Source: Methanomassiliicoccaceae archaeon
GTDB taxonomy: Archaea; Thermoplasmatota; Thermoplasmata; Methanomassiliicoccales; Methanomethylophilaceae
Reading direction: 5' to 3'
NCBI GenBank assembly: GCA_003550345.1
Contig: PUJZ01000022.1
Coordinates: forward strand, 1-50,449
DNA: 50,449 nt
Shown: one piece after another, positions 41,020 to 49,960 of the stretch
How positions within the stretch are numbered: position 1 is the first letter of the stretch
Layout of the letters: the number at the start of each line of letters is the position of its first letter
Notes under the pieces: model-generated
The model's input: the letters and a program-made list of their open reading frames with translations, nothing else
The model's database searches: none
Told to the model about the DNA's origin: nothing
Position numbers and translations under genes: made by a program

Positions 41020-42603
41020 TCAGGCTCCGTTGTACTCCTCCTTCATGAGGATGTACTCCATGGAGTCCACCAGGGCCATCAGGGAGGCCTCGATGATGTT
41101 CTCGGAGACGCCCACCGTGGTCCAGGAGCTGTCGCCGTCGGTGGAGCGTATCAGCACCCTCACCTTGGCGGCGGTCCCGGCCTTCTCGTCGATGACGCGG
41201 ACCTTGTAGTCGGTCAGACGCACATGGTTGAGCTTGGGGAAGAAGCGGGCCAGCGCCTTCCTCAGCGCCTGGTCGAGGGCGTTCACCGGACCGTCGCCGT
41301 CGGAGGCGGTGTGCTCCACGTTGCCGTAGCGGTCGACCACCTTCACCGATGCCTCGGAGGTGAGCTTGGAGCCCATCTGCGAATCGATGAACAGGCGGAA
41401 GCCCTCCAACTCGAACGGTGTCTTCTGCTCCTCGCGGAAGCGGCGCACGAGCAGCTCGAAGCTGGCCTCGGCGCCGTCGAACTGGAAGCCCTGGGACTCC
41501 AGCGCCTTTATGTGCTCGAGGATCGGCTTGCTGTCCTCCCGCTGGTCGTCGATGCCCAGCTCCCTGACCTTCTCCAGTATGCTGCTGCTCCCCGACATCT
41601 CCGATATGAGGAAGCGTCGGCGGTTGCCCACTGTCTGCGGGTCGATGTGCTCGTAGGTGCGCGAGTCCCTGGCCATGGCGCTGACGTGCACCCCGCCCTT
41701 GTGGGCGAAAGCCCTCTCGCCCACGTAGGGCATCCCGGGCTGCGGGAAGAGGTTGCTGATGTCGCCGATGAAGTTGCTGAGCGAGCGCAGCTTTCCGAGG
41801 TCGGGCACGGAGGTCTCCACTCCCATCTTCAGCACCAGATTGGGTATTATGGAGCAGAGGTTGGCGTTGCCGCAACGCTCGCCGATGCCGTTGATGGTGC
41901 CCTGCACCATGGTGGCGCCCATGCGGACGCCGGCGTGGGAGCAGGCTACGGCGAGGTCGGAATCGTTGTGGCAGTGGACCCCGACGGGGACCCCGACCTC
42001 CTCCATCACCTTCTTGGTGGCCTTGGCGACATCGTAGGGCAGCGAGCCTCCGTTGGTGTCGCAGAGGACCACCCATTCGGCGCCGCCGGCCTCGGCGGCC
42101 TTGAGCACCTCCAGCGCATAGCCGGGATTGTCCTTGTAGCCGTCGAAGAAGTGCTCAGCGTCGAATATGACCCTCTTGCCGTTGGAGCGCAGGTGCTCCA
42201 CGCTCTCCCTCACTATCTTGAGGTTCTCCTCCAAGCTCACCTGCAGCGCCTTGTCTACATGCAGGTCCCAGGTCTTGCCGAATATGCAGACCCATTCCGT
42301 GCCGGCGTCGATCAGGGATGCCAGGCCTTCGTCGCGGTCGGCGCTCTTCCTCGCCCTCCGGGTGGAGCCGAAGGCCACCAGCTTGGTGTTCTTCAGATCC
42401 ATGCCCTTGGCGCGTTCGAAGAACTGGTCGTCCTTGGGGTTGGAGGAGGGCCATCCCCCCTCCACGAAATCTATGCCGAACTCGTCCAGCCTTTGCAGGA
42501 TCTCAAGCTTGTCCTCTATCGAGAACGAGACCCCCTCGGTCTGGGCACCGTCCCTGAGGGTGGTGTCGTACAATACAACTCTATTGGCCAATAATGCGAT
42601 CAA
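41020..42603 (-). CDS. cimA: Citramalate synthase (bacterial CimA type)
   Basis: 527 residues. It condenses pyruvate and acetyl-CoA to citramalate for isoleucine synthesis. The TIM barrel has DTTLRDGAQTEGVSFS near the start and HCHND at the metal site; the C-terminal LeuA-dimer regulatory domain begins near residue 400 (EASFELLVRRF) and probably binds isoleucine. It resembles the long CimA of bacteria such as Geobacter and Leptospira. The longest frame begins with TTG (42603); another TTG at 42591 is possible, and no ATG is near. It follows hom by 48 nt and shares its direction. Confidence 0.9.
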   Translation of the reverse strand: MIALLANRVVLYDTTLRDGAQTEGVSFSIEDKLEILQRLDEFGIDFVEGGWPSSNPKDDQFFERAKGMDLKNTKLVAFGSTRRARKSADRDEGLASLIDAGTEWVCIFGKTWDLHVDKALQVSLEENLKIVRESVEHLRSNGKRVIFDAEHFFDGYKDNPGYALEVLKAAEAGGAEWVVLCDTNGGSLPYDVAKATKKVMEEVGVPVGVHCHNDSDLAVACSHAGVRMGATMVQGTINGIGERCGNANLCSIIPNLVLKMGVETSVPDLGKLRSLSNFIGDISNLFPQPGMPYVGERAFAHKGGVHVSAMARDSRTYEHIDPQTVGNRRRFLISEMSGSSSILEKVRELGIDDQREDSKPILEHIKALESQGFQFDGAEASFELLVRRFREEQKTPFELEGFRLFIDSQMGSKLTSEASVKVVDRYGNVEHTASDGDGPVNALDQALRKALARFFPKLNHVRLTDYKVRVIDEKAGTAAKVRVLIRSTDGDSSWTTVGVSENIIEASLMALVDSMEYILMKEEYNGA

Positions 42604-42628
42604 CCCTTGTGAGCTCTAGGCCCTGAGG

Positions 42629-42649
42629 CCCATGGGACTATCCCGTGGG
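42629..42649 (-). promoter_or_regulatory. Hairpin in the hom-cimA gap
   Basis: Arms CCCATGGGA (42629-42637) and TCCCGTGGG (42641-42649) pair at all nine positions with one G-U, around CTA. In the message it lies directly after the hom stop and before cimA, so it may allow partial termination, RNA processing or attenuation. No leader peptide rich in Ile or Thr codons is visible. Confidence 0.4.
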
Positions 42650-42651
42650 TA

Positions 42652-43662
42652 TTATTTATTATTGACGAAGGAACGCATCATCGCCAGGAGATCGCTCAGT
42701 ATGGCCGATGCGGTCTCCGACCTGCCCGCCCCCCGGCCTGAGATGCTGATCGGTCCGGCGAGGTCGGTGTTCACCTGCGCGACGTTCAGGGTGCCGGTGA
42801 CGGAGAGGGGATGCCCCTTGGTCACCAGGCGCGGCGACACCTCCAGCCTTTCGGGGGATATCTCGCCTATCAGCCGTATGCAGTAGTTCTGCTCCGCCGC
42901 CATGGCCACGGCCTCCTCGCTTATCGCCGTGATGCCGGTGACGTCCACGTCCTCGTAGCTGCAGTCTATGCCGAAGACGGAGTTGGCGAGTATCACCACC
43001 TTGCAGGCGGTGTCCACGCCGTTTATGTCGTATCCAGGGTCGGCCTCGGCGTAGCCCAGCTCCTGGGCCTCCTTCAGCGCCTGCTCGAACGGAAGCCCGT
43101 CGTCCATGCGGCTCAGTATGAAGTTGCAGGTGCCGTTCAGGATGCCCATCACCGAGCCGATCTCCTGCCCCATCAGGCTCTCGCGGCAGAGGTTGATGAT
43201 GGGCATCGCACCCCCTACCGAGCCCTCGAAGCGCATCTGCGCGCCGTTCTCCTTGGCCAAGGTGTCGAGCTCCGCGAAAGCGAGCGCAAGCGGCCCTTTG
43301 TTGACGGTTATCACGTGCCTGCCGGCGCCGAGGGCGCTCCGGATGTGGTGCAGGCCCGCCCCGCCGGTCACTATGTCGGTGGGGCTCACCTCAACCAGCA
43401 CATCGTAGTCGATCGACTCCAGGAAGGCGGCGCCGTCCACCAGCGGCTCGTCGCCCACCCTCCCCGTCTCCGCCTTGGCGGCCACCAGCGCCATGGGGTC
43501 GAGGCCCTCCTCGCTGTATATGGCGCTGCTGGAGTCGAAGGCGGCCACGATCCTCGCCTCGGTGCCGAAGGCCTCCCTTATCATCCCCTGCCGCAGGGCG
43601 AGCATCTCGGCGAAACCCTGCCCCACTGTGCCGAACCCCGCGATGGCGATGTCGATGCTCAT
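42652..43662 (-). CDS. hom: Homoserine dehydrogenase
   Basis: 336 residues. The NAD(P) motif GFGTVGQGF is at about 9-17. The family signature is in GILNGTCNFILSRM and AQELGYAEADPGYDINGVDTACKVVILA. It reduces aspartate semialdehyde to homoserine for threonine, methionine and isoleucine. It has no fused ACT domain; instead the gene before it encodes a free ACT-domain protein whose stop overlaps this ATG (ATGA at 43659-43662), so the regulator is probably a separate subunit. Confidence 0.93.
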   Translation of the reverse strand: MSIDIAIAGFGTVGQGFAEMLALRQGMIREAFGTEARIVAAFDSSSAIYSEEGLDPMALVAAKAETGRVGDEPLVDGAAFLESIDYDVLVEVSPTDIVTGGAGLHHIRSALGAGRHVITVNKGPLALAFAELDTLAKENGAQMRFEGSVGGAMPIINLCRESLMGQEIGSVMGILNGTCNFILSRMDDGLPFEQALKEAQELGYAEADPGYDINGVDTACKVVILANSVFGIDCSYEDVDVTGITAISEEAVAMAAEQNYCIRLIGEISPERLEVSPRLVTKGHPLSVTGTLNVAQVNTDLAGPISISGRGAGRSETASAILSDLLAMMRSFVNNK

Positions 43663-44156
43663 TTCCCCAGCCCCCTGACGGCGACGATGCCCTTCTCCCT
43701 GACCATGGAGGCGATCATTTCCTCCGCCTTGCGGAGGTTCTCCTTGTTGGTGAGCTTGGCGTTGATGAGGGCGGTGCGGCTGCCCGACTCCATTACCGAT
43801 GAGTAGCGTATGTCCAGGGCCTCCATTCCCAGCATGTCCTTCACCTCGTCGAGTATCTCCTCGAGACGCGACGGCGACAGGTCCCCGATGAGCAGGTAGT
43901 CGAGCGGGTAGGTCTCCACCACCGAAGCGATGCGGGACACGCGCACGTCGCGGTCCTTCCATATGGCCAGGAGCTTGTCCAGAACCGCGGAGTCGAGAAG
44001 GTCGAAGGTTATGTTGACGCCGATGCGGTCGTTCATGACCTGGTCGCGGTGGTGCACCACGCCCACGATGTTCCCTTCCATTACGGATACAGGCTCCAGC
44101 GCCGCGACCAGTTGGCCGGGGACGTCCTTCACGTAAAGATCGGCGTTCACCCTCAT
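43659..44156 (-). CDS. ACT-domain protein coupled to homoserine dehydrogenase
   Basis: 165 residues. An N-terminal ACT domain (MRVNADLYVKDVPGQLVAALEPVSVMEGNIVGVVHHRD) is followed by a second, less clear ACT-like half with a ligand-binding pattern. It may bind threonine or another end product and control Hom (inference). I used the ATG at 44156 because the TATA box AATAAATAAC near 44190 is too close to the longer frame's start at 44186. Confidence 0.82.
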   Translation of the reverse strand: MRVNADLYVKDVPGQLVAALEPVSVMEGNIVGVVHHRDQVMNDRIGVNITFDLLDSAVLDKLLAIWKDRDVRVSRIASVVETYPLDYLLIGDLSPSRLEEILDEVKDMLGMEALDIRYSSVMESGSRTALINAKLTNKENLRKAEEMIASMVREKGIVAVRGLGK

Positions 44157-44226
44157 CTCTCTCACCAGCGTCCTTTGATGATTCACTTCCTGTTATTTAT
44201 TCCGTTATGCCTGTCGGAGAATAGTA

Positions 44227-44314
44227 TGGCGCCGAGAGGGAGATTTGAACTCCCGAGGGGAAGAACCCCACGAGCTTTCCAGGCTCGCGCCTTACCGGGC
44301 TGGGCTATCTCGGC
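44227..44314 (-). tRNA. tRNA-Ser (GGA anticodon), CCA encoded
   Basis: Acceptor GCCGAGA/TCTCGGC, anticodon stem CGAGC/GCTCG with loop CTGGAAA (anticodon GGA), and a long variable arm GGGGTTCTTCCCC, the class II feature of serine tRNAs. T-arm GGGAG-TTCAAAT-CTCCC. CCA is encoded and no intron is present. Confidence 0.94.
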
Positions 44315-44351
44315 CTGTGGCAGTGAAATTGCTCCTGCAATTAAAACGTTT

Positions 44352-45680
44352 CTAGTCTCCGCGCATGAGGAGAAGCGAGGAGGGCCCCTCCATTATGGCG
44401 CGGCCCAGTATGTCGATGTTTATGCTTTGGCTGTTCCAATTCAGGACGGTCAGGTCGCGGTTCCCGGAGGTGAGCTCGCTGACGAACTCCAAAGTGGGAT
44501 TGCCGATCAGCGGCTCGTCGCTGCAGCGCACCCCGTAGAGCTTGGTGAGCCTCTCCACCAGCCTCTCCTGCTCCCGGGGGTCCACGTAGCCGTAGCGCAG
44601 GACGCGCAGCCGGGCGCGGCTGAGGAAGCCCAGCTTGAAGACCAGTTCGGTGACCGCCGCGCTCCCCGGGTGCTCGTCCAGCACGTTAAGCACCGATTGG
44701 TACGGGTGCCGCCGGCGGCATATCAGCACCGGGGTGCCCACGTCGCGGAGGAAGCGGTAGAGCCTCCATTTGCTGAACCGGCGCCGCTCCCGGTATGAGG
44801 CGGAGGGCCGCAGAGCTATGCAGCAGCCCTTGATCCCCCATTCCTCCAGCAGTGAAGGCAGCGCCTCAAGGTCCAACGACGGCACCGTGAAGGCGTTGAG
44901 CTCCGCCCCTGAGACACGGGCCATCTCCTTGCCCTTCTCCATGAGTGCGGGGTCGGCGGAGACGATGTCCACCCTGGTGTCGAAGATCCTCGCCATGTAC
45001 AGCGACTCGGACATGGTGCTGTTGAGGTCCTCCTCCTCGGCGAGAAGCACGGTGATCGATTCGAAGGGCCGCATACGGCTCTCCTTGCGGACGATGGTGC
45101 GCTGCAGCTCCTTGGAGCGCCACCCTATCGACACGATGATGATGTGGTCGCCGACCTCGATTTTCAGGCCCTCGGCGCGGATGACCGAGCCGTTGCGCAC
45201 CACGCCGACGACGATGGCGTCGAGACCGAAGCCCAGGTCCTCCATCCTCTTGCCGATGTGGGGCGAGTCGGGGAATATGGGTATCTCGATGAGGTCCTTG
45301 GAGCGCGGGGTCAGAGAGGCACGTATCGCCTTGGCGGCGAACTGATGGGGGCATATGACGTCCTCGAAGCCCATGTCGTGAAGCTCGTCCACGCGGGCGG
45401 GGTCCTTGACCTTGACCACCACGTAGCGCAGGCCGCGCCCGCGGGCGGTGAGCGCGATGTTTATGTTGCGTTCGTCCTCATGGGTGGCGGCGACAACCCC
45501 ATCAAGCCCAGGGATGTCGAGATGCTCCTCCTTCCACGGGCCTTCGATGACCCTGTCCTCTCCGAAGAGATCGCGCAGGTTCTCAAGGCGGCGAGGGTTG
45601 GCCTCCACGACAAGGGCTTTGGGGGTGGAGGCCATGAGCTCCTGCCCCATCCTCCCGCCGCCGATGATGAGGAGCCTCAT
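44352..45680 (-). CDS. RCK-type (TrkA_N plus TrkA_C) cytosolic regulator of the adjacent antiporter
   Basis: 442 residues. The TrkA_N Rossmann domain (about 1-115) has IIGGGRMGQELM. A TrkA_C domain follows (about 125-205, IPIFPDSPHIGKRMEDLGFGLDAIVVG). The C-terminal half has a UspA-like pattern (FESITVLLAEEEDLNSTMSESLYMARIFDTRVDIVSAD). The start overlaps the antiporter stop (ATGA at 45677-45680), so it is almost surely the regulator of that transporter, probably responding to NAD(H), ATP or a cyclic dinucleotide. It ends with TAG. Confidence 0.82.
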   Translation of the reverse strand: MRLLIIGGGRMGQELMASTPKALVVEANPRRLENLRDLFGEDRVIEGPWKEEHLDIPGLDGVVAATHEDERNINIALTARGRGLRYVVVKVKDPARVDELHDMGFEDVICPHQFAAKAIRASLTPRSKDLIEIPIFPDSPHIGKRMEDLGFGLDAIVVGVVRNGSVIRAEGLKIEVGDHIIIVSIGWRSKELQRTIVRKESRMRPFESITVLLAEEEDLNSTMSESLYMARIFDTRVDIVSADPALMEKGKEMARVSGAELNAFTVPSLDLEALPSLLEEWGIKGCCIALRPSASYRERRRFSKWRLYRFLRDVGTPVLICRRRHPYQSVLNVLDEHPGSAAVTELVFKLGFLSRARLRVLRYGYVDPREQERLVERLTKLYGVRCSDEPLIGNPTLEFVSELTSGNRDLTVLNWNSQSINIDILGRAIMEGPSSLLLMRGD

Positions 45681-46915
45681 GCGGACTCACCCCCGTCATC
45701 GAGCTCGAAGCTGCGGAAAAGGTAACGGAACAGGATGGGGGTGATAACGGCCAGAACCACCGCCAGAAGGATGAGCAATCCGTACTCGCCCTCATCGAGC
45801 ACGCTGAGGTCGCGGCCGATCTCCGCCCCGGCGATCATCAGGGTGAGGCCGCCGGTCATCAGCACGCCCTGCGACAGGTTGGTCCTGATCCTGTGCCGCG
45901 GGCTGAGCAGGACGAAGGGTAGCACCTTGGCGACGGCGGTTATGATGACCAGCGCCGGCAGCAGGACGAGTATCTCCGGCCGCAGCACGTCGGCGAAGGC
46001 GAAGTTTATGCCGATGGTTATGAAGAAGATGGGAATGAAGAAGCCGTAGCCGATGCCGTTGAGCTTCTCCCCCAGCAGCAGCGAGTCGCGGAAGAGCATG
46101 GATATGGCGGCGCCGGCAAGGAAGGCCCCGAGGACGGTGAGGGCCTTGCTGTCCACCAGCGAGGATATGGCAACGAAGCCGAAGATGACCACCAGCGACG
46201 CCCTGACCCCGAGCTCATGGGGGTCCTTGGAGGAGAAGAAGCGCCTCAGCGTCCCGGGGAAGTACCACATCGCCCAGTTTCCGATGCGGTAGACCACGAT
46301 GAAGAACACCAGGATGGCTATGAAGATGGACACGGCCATCAACGGATAGAGGAGGTCGTCGGAGTTGCTGAGGTCCACGGTTATGGCGTACACGGTCAGC
46401 AGCACCATCGCCGCCACGTCGGCGATGACCGCGTTGACTATCAGCTCCTGCCCCAGCGGCCGCCGGTTCAGCATCATCTCTCGCACCACCGTTAGAACCA
46501 CCGCCAAGGACGTCGTGGCGAGGACGATGGCGAAGAATGCCGCCTCCAGGCCGGCGGAGCTCAGGCGGTTGAGCAGGAGCACCAGCAGGTAGGCGATCGC
46601 CAGGGTCATCACGAAGAACAGAAGCCCCCTGGTCTGTTTTTTGCGGCCCTGGCTCCCGATCCGGACGAAGTCCAGCTCCAGGCCCGAAAGGAACATCAGG
46701 AAGATGAAGCCGATGTGGGCGAGGAAGTCCACCGATGGGTACTCCCCGATGTAGGCCTCGCCGGTCACCTGGTATATGATGAAGAACAGGAGCCCGACGG
46801 CCATACCGGCGACGATCTCCCCCACCACCGCGGGGATGTTGGTCCGCTGCAGCAGCAGCGGCATGAGCAAGGCCAGAGTTACTACTATCAGGAGTATGAA
46901 GTACTCGTTTATCAT
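45677..46915 (-). CDS. CPA2-type cation/proton antiporter (Kef/NapA-like)
   Basis: 412 residues with about twelve membrane segments. Family blocks include IPAVVGEIVAGMAVG in the second span and ALTVLGAFLAGAAISMLFRDS, with DLSNSD in a loop. Such proteins exchange Na+ or K+ for protons. It has no attached TrkA_N domain; that is encoded by the next gene. The ATG at 46915 overlaps the end of the nitrilase gene by 4 nt, so the three genes are one transcript. Confidence 0.88.
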   Translation of the reverse strand: MINEYFILLIVVTLALLMPLLLQRTNIPAVVGEIVAGMAVGLLFFIIYQVTGEAYIGEYPSVDFLAHIGFIFLMFLSGLELDFVRIGSQGRKKQTRGLLFFVMTLAIAYLLVLLLNRLSSAGLEAAFFAIVLATTSLAVVLTVVREMMLNRRPLGQELIVNAVIADVAAMVLLTVYAITVDLSNSDDLLYPLMAVSIFIAILVFFIVVYRIGNWAMWYFPGTLRRFFSSKDPHELGVRASLVVIFGFVAISSLVDSKALTVLGAFLAGAAISMLFRDSLLLGEKLNGIGYGFFIPIFFITIGINFAFADVLRPEILVLLPALVIITAVAKVLPFVLLSPRHRIRTNLSQGVLMTGGLTLMIAGAEIGRDLSVLDEGEYGLLILLAVVLAVITPILFRYLFRSFELDDGGESA

Positions 46916-47700
46916 ACGGCGTTGCCCCAGTCGACGTCGCCGCGATGGTCCCTCAGGGTGGGGCGCCCTTCACGGGCGCGCTCCAGCTCGCTGCGGGACA
47001 GCTCGACCTCCAGAAGGCAGTGCCGCGAGTCGCCGCAGGAGCCCAGCTCATGGCCGATGGGGGACACCGCCCGGGTGCCGCCGAAGTACTGGAACTTGTC
47101 GAGATCGCCGACGTTGTTAACGAACAGCACGTAGCAGGTGTTCTCCACCGCCCTCGCCGGCAACACCCTCTCGAACGGGGTCTGCGAGCGCATCGGCGAG
47201 GCCGAAGCGCATACCAGCACGTCAGCGCCCATGAGCGCGTAGCGCCGGTACAGCTCAGGGAAGAACATGTCGTAGCAGATGGACAGCCCGAAGCGGAATC
47301 CATCGATGTCCACCATGAGGCCGCGGTCGCCGGGGACGAAGGCATCGCCCTCCTCGAACTCTCCGAACTGGGCGAGGTGGATCTTGTCATATCTCTGTTC
47401 ATCGCCGGAAGGCGAGAACACCCATAGGACGTTCTTCAGCGCATCGCCGTCGAGAAGGGCGGCGCCCACCATCAGCCATTTGCCGCTCTCGGAGGAGATG
47501 CGGGACAGCTCGGCGCGCCAGCGCTCGGAGTCATGGGCCACACGCTCCTTGAGGCCTGGGGCGGTGTTGTATCCGCATAGGTAGAGCTCAGGGAAAACCA
47601 CGAGGCTTCCTTCCGCCTCATCCACGGCCGCTCCGATGGCTTCCAGGTTGTCCCCGGAACCGTCGGCGGCGCTCAGAGACTGGACCAGCGTGACTCTCAT
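46912..47700 (-). CDS. Carbon-nitrogen hydrolase (nitrilase superfamily)
   Basis: 262 residues. The catalytic triad is E38 in FPELYLCGY, K106 in YDKIHLAQFGEF and C142 in SICYDMFFPEL. It hydrolyses an amide or nitrile; the omega-amidase or N-carbamoyl amidohydrolase branches are possible, but no substrate is evident. TTAATAAA about 28 nt before the ATG makes it leaderless. Divergent to nadE, whose product can use ammonia; other nitrilase domains supply ammonia to NAD synthetase, but the link here is only by place. Confidence 0.87.
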   Translation of the reverse strand: MRVTLVQSLSAADGSGDNLEAIGAAVDEAEGSLVVFPELYLCGYNTAPGLKERVAHDSERWRAELSRISSESGKWLMVGAALLDGDALKNVLWVFSPSGDEQRYDKIHLAQFGEFEEGDAFVPGDRGLMVDIDGFRFGLSICYDMFFPELYRRYALMGADVLVCASASPMRSQTPFERVLPARAVENTCYVLFVNNVGDLDKFQYFGGTRAVSPIGHELGSCGDSRHCLLEVELSRSELERAREGRPTLRDHRGDVDWGNAV

Positions 47701-47784
47701 CGCTACGACGACGCCATCGCTGTTTATTAATTTTCCTCATATGCGGTCGCAACCTTGAAAAGCGCCCCGGGACTATGGGTTAGC

Positions 47785-48549
47785 ATGAGCGAGGAATCCC
47801 CCCCTCGGACTTTGGAGCGGATACTGGACTTCATCTCCGACACAGTGGAGGAGGCCGGCGCCTCCGGCGTGGCGGTGGGCCTCAGCGGGGGGATCGACTC
47901 CGCCCTTGTCAGCCGTCTGTGCGCGGACGCCCTCGGCGCCGGCAGGGTGGTCAACGTCTACATGCCGTCGGAGGCGTCTCCCGAGGGGGACCGCGAGCTC
48001 ACCGAATCCTATAGCAGGGACATCGGCAGCGATTACCGCGTGGTGCCGATACAGAGGATGGTGGACGCCTTCGATGAGGCCCTGGGACTGAAGGACCGCG
48101 TGGCGAGAGGGAACGTAATGGCCCGCTGCCGCATGACGGTCCTCTACCACTTCGCCCGCGCCGAGGACCTGCTGGTGATGGGCACCGGCAACAAGAGCGA
48201 ACTGCTCATGGGTTATTTCACCAAGCACGGGGACGGCGCCTGCGACGCCCTCCCCATCGGAGGCCTCTACAAGACGCAGGTGTACCGTTTGGCGAGGCAG
48301 CTCTCGCTTCCGGAGTCTGTCCTATCGAGGGAGCCGAGCGCCGACCTGTGGGCGGGGCAGAGCGACGAGGACGAGATGGGGATAAGCTATGAGGATCTGG
48401 ACGTGGTCCTGCAGGGCATAGAGGGAGGGAGGTCAATGGAGGACATCGCCGAAGCCCTGGGGGCCAGCATCACCGATGTGGCGGACATCAAGCAGCGTGT
48501 GGCGGCCAACCGCCACAAGCGCCACCCGCCTCCTATGCCTGGATTCTGA
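47785..48549 (+). CDS. nadE: NAD synthetase (ammonia-dependent type)
   Basis: 254 residues. The PP-loop SGGIDS is at 34-39, with GTGNKSELLMGYFTKHGDGACDALPIGGLYKTQV downstream, the ATP- and deamido-NAD-binding signature. It makes NAD from nicotinic acid adenine dinucleotide, ATP and ammonia. It has no glutaminase domain. The frame is open to TTG at 47755, but the family start fits the ATG at 47785. Confidence 0.92.
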   Translation: MSEESPPRTLERILDFISDTVEEAGASGVAVGLSGGIDSALVSRLCADALGAGRVVNVYMPSEASPEGDRELTESYSRDIGSDYRVVPIQRMVDAFDEALGLKDRVARGNVMARCRMTVLYHFARAEDLLVMGTGNKSELLMGYFTKHGDGACDALPIGGLYKTQVYRLARQLSLPESVLSREPSADLWAGQSDEDEMGISYEDLDVVLQGIEGGRSMEDIAEALGASITDVADIKQRVAANRHKRHPPPMPGF

Positions 48550-48600
48550 GAGGCATTCGGTCAAAAAATATATTAACAGCGGTGCTTTCACCAGTTCCAC

Positions 48601-48676
48601 GCTCCCGTAGTGTAGTGGCCAATCATGAGGGCCTCTCGAGCCTTCGACCCGGGTTCAAATCCCGGCGGGAGCACCA
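48601..48676 (+). tRNA. tRNA-Glu (CTC anticodon), CCA encoded
   Basis: Acceptor GCTCCCG/CGGGAGC, anticodon stem AGGGC/GCCTT with loop CTCTCGA (anticodon CTC) and T-arm CCGGG-TTCAAAT-CCCGG. CCA is encoded. AAAAAATATATTAAC at 48563-48577 is a strong box A about 30 nt upstream. The 261 nt that follow, to the transporter gene, show nothing I can support. Confidence 0.94.
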
Positions 48677-48937
48677 TCTCGCATCTCATCGACACTCTCA
48701 TTTTTGGGCCGTCTTTGCCCCGGGGCACGCCATTTTTCCAAATCTCAGCAATGGTTTCTGTAAAAAAGGGCTTCCGGCCATAGCTACGCTCTACGACGAG
48801 CGCTGCCTAACGTCCGCTGCTAAAGCTCCGTGCCCACAAGCTAAGGCCGGTCGACTGTCCCGAGAAATGAGGTCTGGGCTTAAGGACGCATGAGCGCTGC
48901 TCAGTGTCATGCCTAGCTTTAGCGGATTGTCAAACGC

Positions 48938-49894
48938 TCAGACCGCCGAATAAAACCTCGATTTGATCCGGTGGAGCCCTTTGACCACCAAAATCAGTAT
49001 GGGCAGCTCCAGCACAACCGGTATTATCAGAGCCACCTGGATCAACGGCTCTCCCGGAAAGAGGCCGACCGCCATCGCCAATCCCAGGGGTTAATTCCGG
49101 GCGGTGACGGTGCAGGTCAGCAGGGCGCACTCCCCGTAAGGCAGCCTTGCCCTTAGGCTGGCCAGCTGAGACGCTATGAAGACGACGGCGAAGAACAGCA
49201 GCACAGGCACCAGAAGGACGGTCAAAGGCACGACATTGCCGACTATTACATCGGCCTGGCCGGCGAACATGGAGAATATGATGATTATCAGGGTGCCGGT
49301 CTGCAGGTTCGGCAGTGAGGCGTCCAGGGCGTCATCCCTCCAATCGCTTGAACGGAACTCGGCCATAGCCTTCCGGGTGATCATCGCCAGGATGAAAGGC
49401 AGCAGAATAAAGACCGCCATGGTCTCCAGCAGCTCACCGAGGGCGAACGGAGCTATATGGCCCGCGAAGAGGTACAGGTAAACAGGCAGCAGGATTATCT
49501 GGATCAATAGGTTGACGGGCATAAGCGCCACCCCCATCGGCACGTCCCCCTTCGCCATGTTGGTGAACATCAGGAACCAATCGGTGCAGGGCACGACCAT
49601 GTAAAGAATGAAACCCACGAATATCGCCGGATGCTGAACCAGGAAAACGCTGGCCAGAAGGTATGCCAGCAGGGGAACGAAAACGAAATTCATCAGCAGA
49701 GCGACCTTGAAGAACCTGACGTTGGCGAAGGAACCCCTCAACTGGCTAGGGTCCACGCCGAGCATCAGGCTGTACATCAATAGTATCAGGAACAGGTAGA
49801 CCAAGGACTCGAACAACTCTGTGTGCTCTGGCAGCTCGTAGCCCACCAGCATCCCGATTATTATTGGTATTATGAGCAGCAGGGGCCTGACCAT
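48938..49894 (-). pseudogene. Arsenite permease / bile-acid symporter family protein, interrupted by one in-frame TAA
   Basis: Reading leftward from ATG at 49894, the frame gives ten-span ACR3-like sequence (COG0798), including VVPCTDWFLMFTNMAKGD and GECALLTCTVTARN, then stops at TAA (49091-49093). The same frame goes on for 50 codons as PLGLAMAVGLFPGEP and further membrane sequence to TGA at 48938-48940, precisely the expected last span. Related transporters have ARNSPL here, so TAA probably replaced TCA (Ser) by one base. It is a point-mutated gene, a sequencing error or, less likely, readthrough. The 5' ORF alone would give a 267-residue protein lacking its end. Confidence 0.85.
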
Positions 49895-49941
49895 GTCCGT
49901 ACCGGAAAGCAATGCCTGATCGCTGATGTTTGAGGTATGGC

Positions 49942-49960
49942 TAAACTTATTATTAGTTTA
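49942..49960. promoter_or_regulatory. Inverted repeat TAAACT-N7-AGTTTA over the transporter promoter
   Basis: The arms TAAACT and AGTTTA are exact complements and overlap the TATA-like AATAATAAG of the leftward transporter gene, about 50 nt before its ATG. A regulator of ArsR type could bind here, but none is in the window. Confidence 0.4.

Noticed and set aside
48677-48937. Possible structured RNA between tRNA-Glu and the transporter
   Set aside because: No match to SRP RNA, RNase P RNA or 5S rRNA signatures and no long stems that I could build.
49091-49093. Pyrrolysine or other recoding as the reason for the transporter stop
   Set aside because: The codon is TAA; pyrrolysine uses TAG. TAG also ends several ordinary genes in this window (14644, 17832, 31767, 44352), and no pyl gene is visible here.
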